Shown here: positions 12,989 to 13,617 of the stretch, one piece after another
Numbering within the stretch: position 1 is the first letter of the stretch
Layout of the letters: each line of letters starts with the position of its first letter
DNA from: SIG480 sp045614365
Lineage (GTDB): Bacteria; Bacillota; Clostridia; Oscillospirales; JAAYXM01
Direction: 5' to 3'
Assembly: GCA_045614365.1 (NCBI GenBank)
Contig: JAZLCV010000091.1
Location: 1-13,617 of the forward strand
Length of the DNA: 13,617 nt
Program-made: the position numbers and the translations under genes
The notes under the pieces: generated by a model
What the model was told of the DNA's origin: nothing
The model's database searches: none
Seen by the model: the letters and a program-made list of their open reading frames with translations, nothing else

Positions 12989-13544
12989 AAAAGAAATGCG
13001 CGAACTCATATGCGCGCGCGTGTCGGAAATTCCGGAAGATAAAAGGTTTTCAGAGGACGCTGCGATATATGAAAATGTGATATCTCTTCCGGAATGGGCG
13101 GCGGCAAGCAGAATTTTTGTATATGTCGGCGTCGGGCGCGAAGTAAGAACGGATGCTTTGATAGAAAAGCTTATTTCAGACGGCAAACGGATCTGTGTTC
13201 CTCTTTGTCATGGAATGGGGAAAATGGATGCGGTATACATTCCGTCTTTCGATTCTCTGAAGCCCGGGCGCTTTGGAATCCCCGAACCTCGGGAGTGCGG
13301 AGAAAAGGCGCTTCCGGAAGAGTTAGATCTCATTATTGTTCCCGGAGTGGCGTTCGGAATTGACGGAACACGCCTTGGACGGGGCGCCGGATACTATGAC
13401 CGTTTTTTAAGCCGCGCAAAAAATGCGAAAAAAATTGCGCTTTGCAGAGAAGCTGCTCTTAACGAAACCGTGCCGACGGAGCCTCACGATGAAAAGGTCG
13501 ATATCATCGTAAGCGAGCGGCGCGTTATAAAAATACAAAGGTAA
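12981..13544 (+). CDS. 5-formyltetrahydrofolate cyclo-ligase
   Basis: A 187-residue enzyme that converts 5-formyl-tetrahydrofolate to 5,10-methenyl-tetrahydrofolate with ATP, returning the storage folate to one-carbon metabolism. It has the N-terminal helix with KKEMRELI, FGIPEP (98-103), LIIVPGVAFG (117-126) and the signature GRGAGYYDRFL (133-143), the ATP and folate binding loop, then PTEPHDEKVDIIVSE (165-179). Length is normal for the family. The ATG overlaps the DJ-1 stop region by eight bases, with GGGAAG as ribosome site. Thymidylate kinase in the same operon also depends on folate-linked dTMP supply, a plausible but unproved reason for the shared operon. Confidence 0.93.
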   Translation: MNKKEMRELICARVSEIPEDKRFSEDAAIYENVISLPEWAAASRIFVYVGVGREVRTDALIEKLISDGKRICVPLCHGMGKMDAVYIPSFDSLKPGRFGIPEPRECGEKALPEELDLIIVPGVAFGIDGTRLGRGAGYYDRFLSRAKNAKKIALCREAALNETVPTEPHDEKVDIIVSERRVIKIQR

Positions 13545-13555
13545 GGTGATAAGGT

Positions 13556-13617
13556 ATGACTGCGAAAAGACGTAAAAAAAGAACTCCGTTTGCGTATATC
13601 TACATAGCTTTTGTTCT
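13556..13617 (+). CDS. Start of an unidentified membrane-anchored protein (partial)
   Basis: An ATG at 13556 with AAGGTGATAAGG directly before it opens a frame running off the window end. The 20 visible residues are a very basic N-terminus (MTAKRRKKRTP) followed by hydrophobic residues (FAYIYIAFVL), the pattern of a cytoplasmic tail plus signal anchor. It is 11 bases after the cyclo-ligase stop and is probably the next gene of the operon. The product cannot be named from this. Confidence 0.7.
   Translation, partial: MTAKRRKKRTPFAYIYIAFV

Overview
This window looks like chromosome from an endospore-forming anaerobe of the class Clostridia (Bacillota), probably a gut-type Oscillospirales or relative. 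The evidence is a spoVAC-spoVAD-spoVAE operon, a spoVT regulator gene, strong GGAGG-type ribosome binding sites, intrinsic terminators after most units, and moderate GC genes separated by AT-rich spacers. Nothing points to a prophage or plasmid. The placement is inferred from gene content only.

Layout, left to right. 1-360 is the 3' end of tuf (EF-Tu), followed by a strong terminator. 501-1370 is a LacX-type aldose 1-epimerase relative. It converges, across a bidirectional terminator and a solitary IS-end-like sequence, on a minus-strand creatininase-family amidohydrolase (2327-1482). From the same intergenic region a consensus promoter drives a two-gene operon to the right: a small TSCPD-domain protein and an ACT-ACT-metallo-beta-lactamase fusion (2494-4194). 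This operon converges on a minus-strand DUF554 membrane protein (4953-4249).

The AT-rich gap 4954-5288 holds the DUF554 promoter, a divergent plus-strand promoter followed by a structured stretch that may be a small RNA, and a perfect hairpin that ends the spoVA operon. spoVAC-spoVAD-spoVAE (7093-5289, minus) builds the dipicolinic acid channel of the forespore inner membrane and has a sigma-G-like promoter. 7203-7279 is a tRNA-Arg(CCG) with several unusual bases, its own promoter and terminator. Directly behind it is a compact array of small hairpins phased by four ATGATAT and four ATATCAT heptamers (7326-7494), the most striking non-coding structure here. A minus-strand amidohydrolase-2 gene follows (8414-7542).

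The right part is all plus strand. spoVT (8627-9169) has a sigma-G-like promoter and its own terminator. A tightly packed operon then starts near 9356: WecG/TagA glycosyltransferase, thymidylate kinase, a DUF2156/LPG-synthase-C domain protein, a GNAT acetyltransferase, a DJ-1/PfpI protein, 5-formyltetrahydrofolate cyclo-ligase, and the start of a membrane protein cut by the window end. Most junctions overlap or nearly touch, so these genes are probably co-transcribed. Together they touch envelope synthesis, dTTP and folate supply, and stress protection.

No complete new defence or mobile system was found. The best candidates for undescribed biology are the hairpin array, the TSCPD/ACT-MBL pair, the aberrant tRNA and the putative small RNA.
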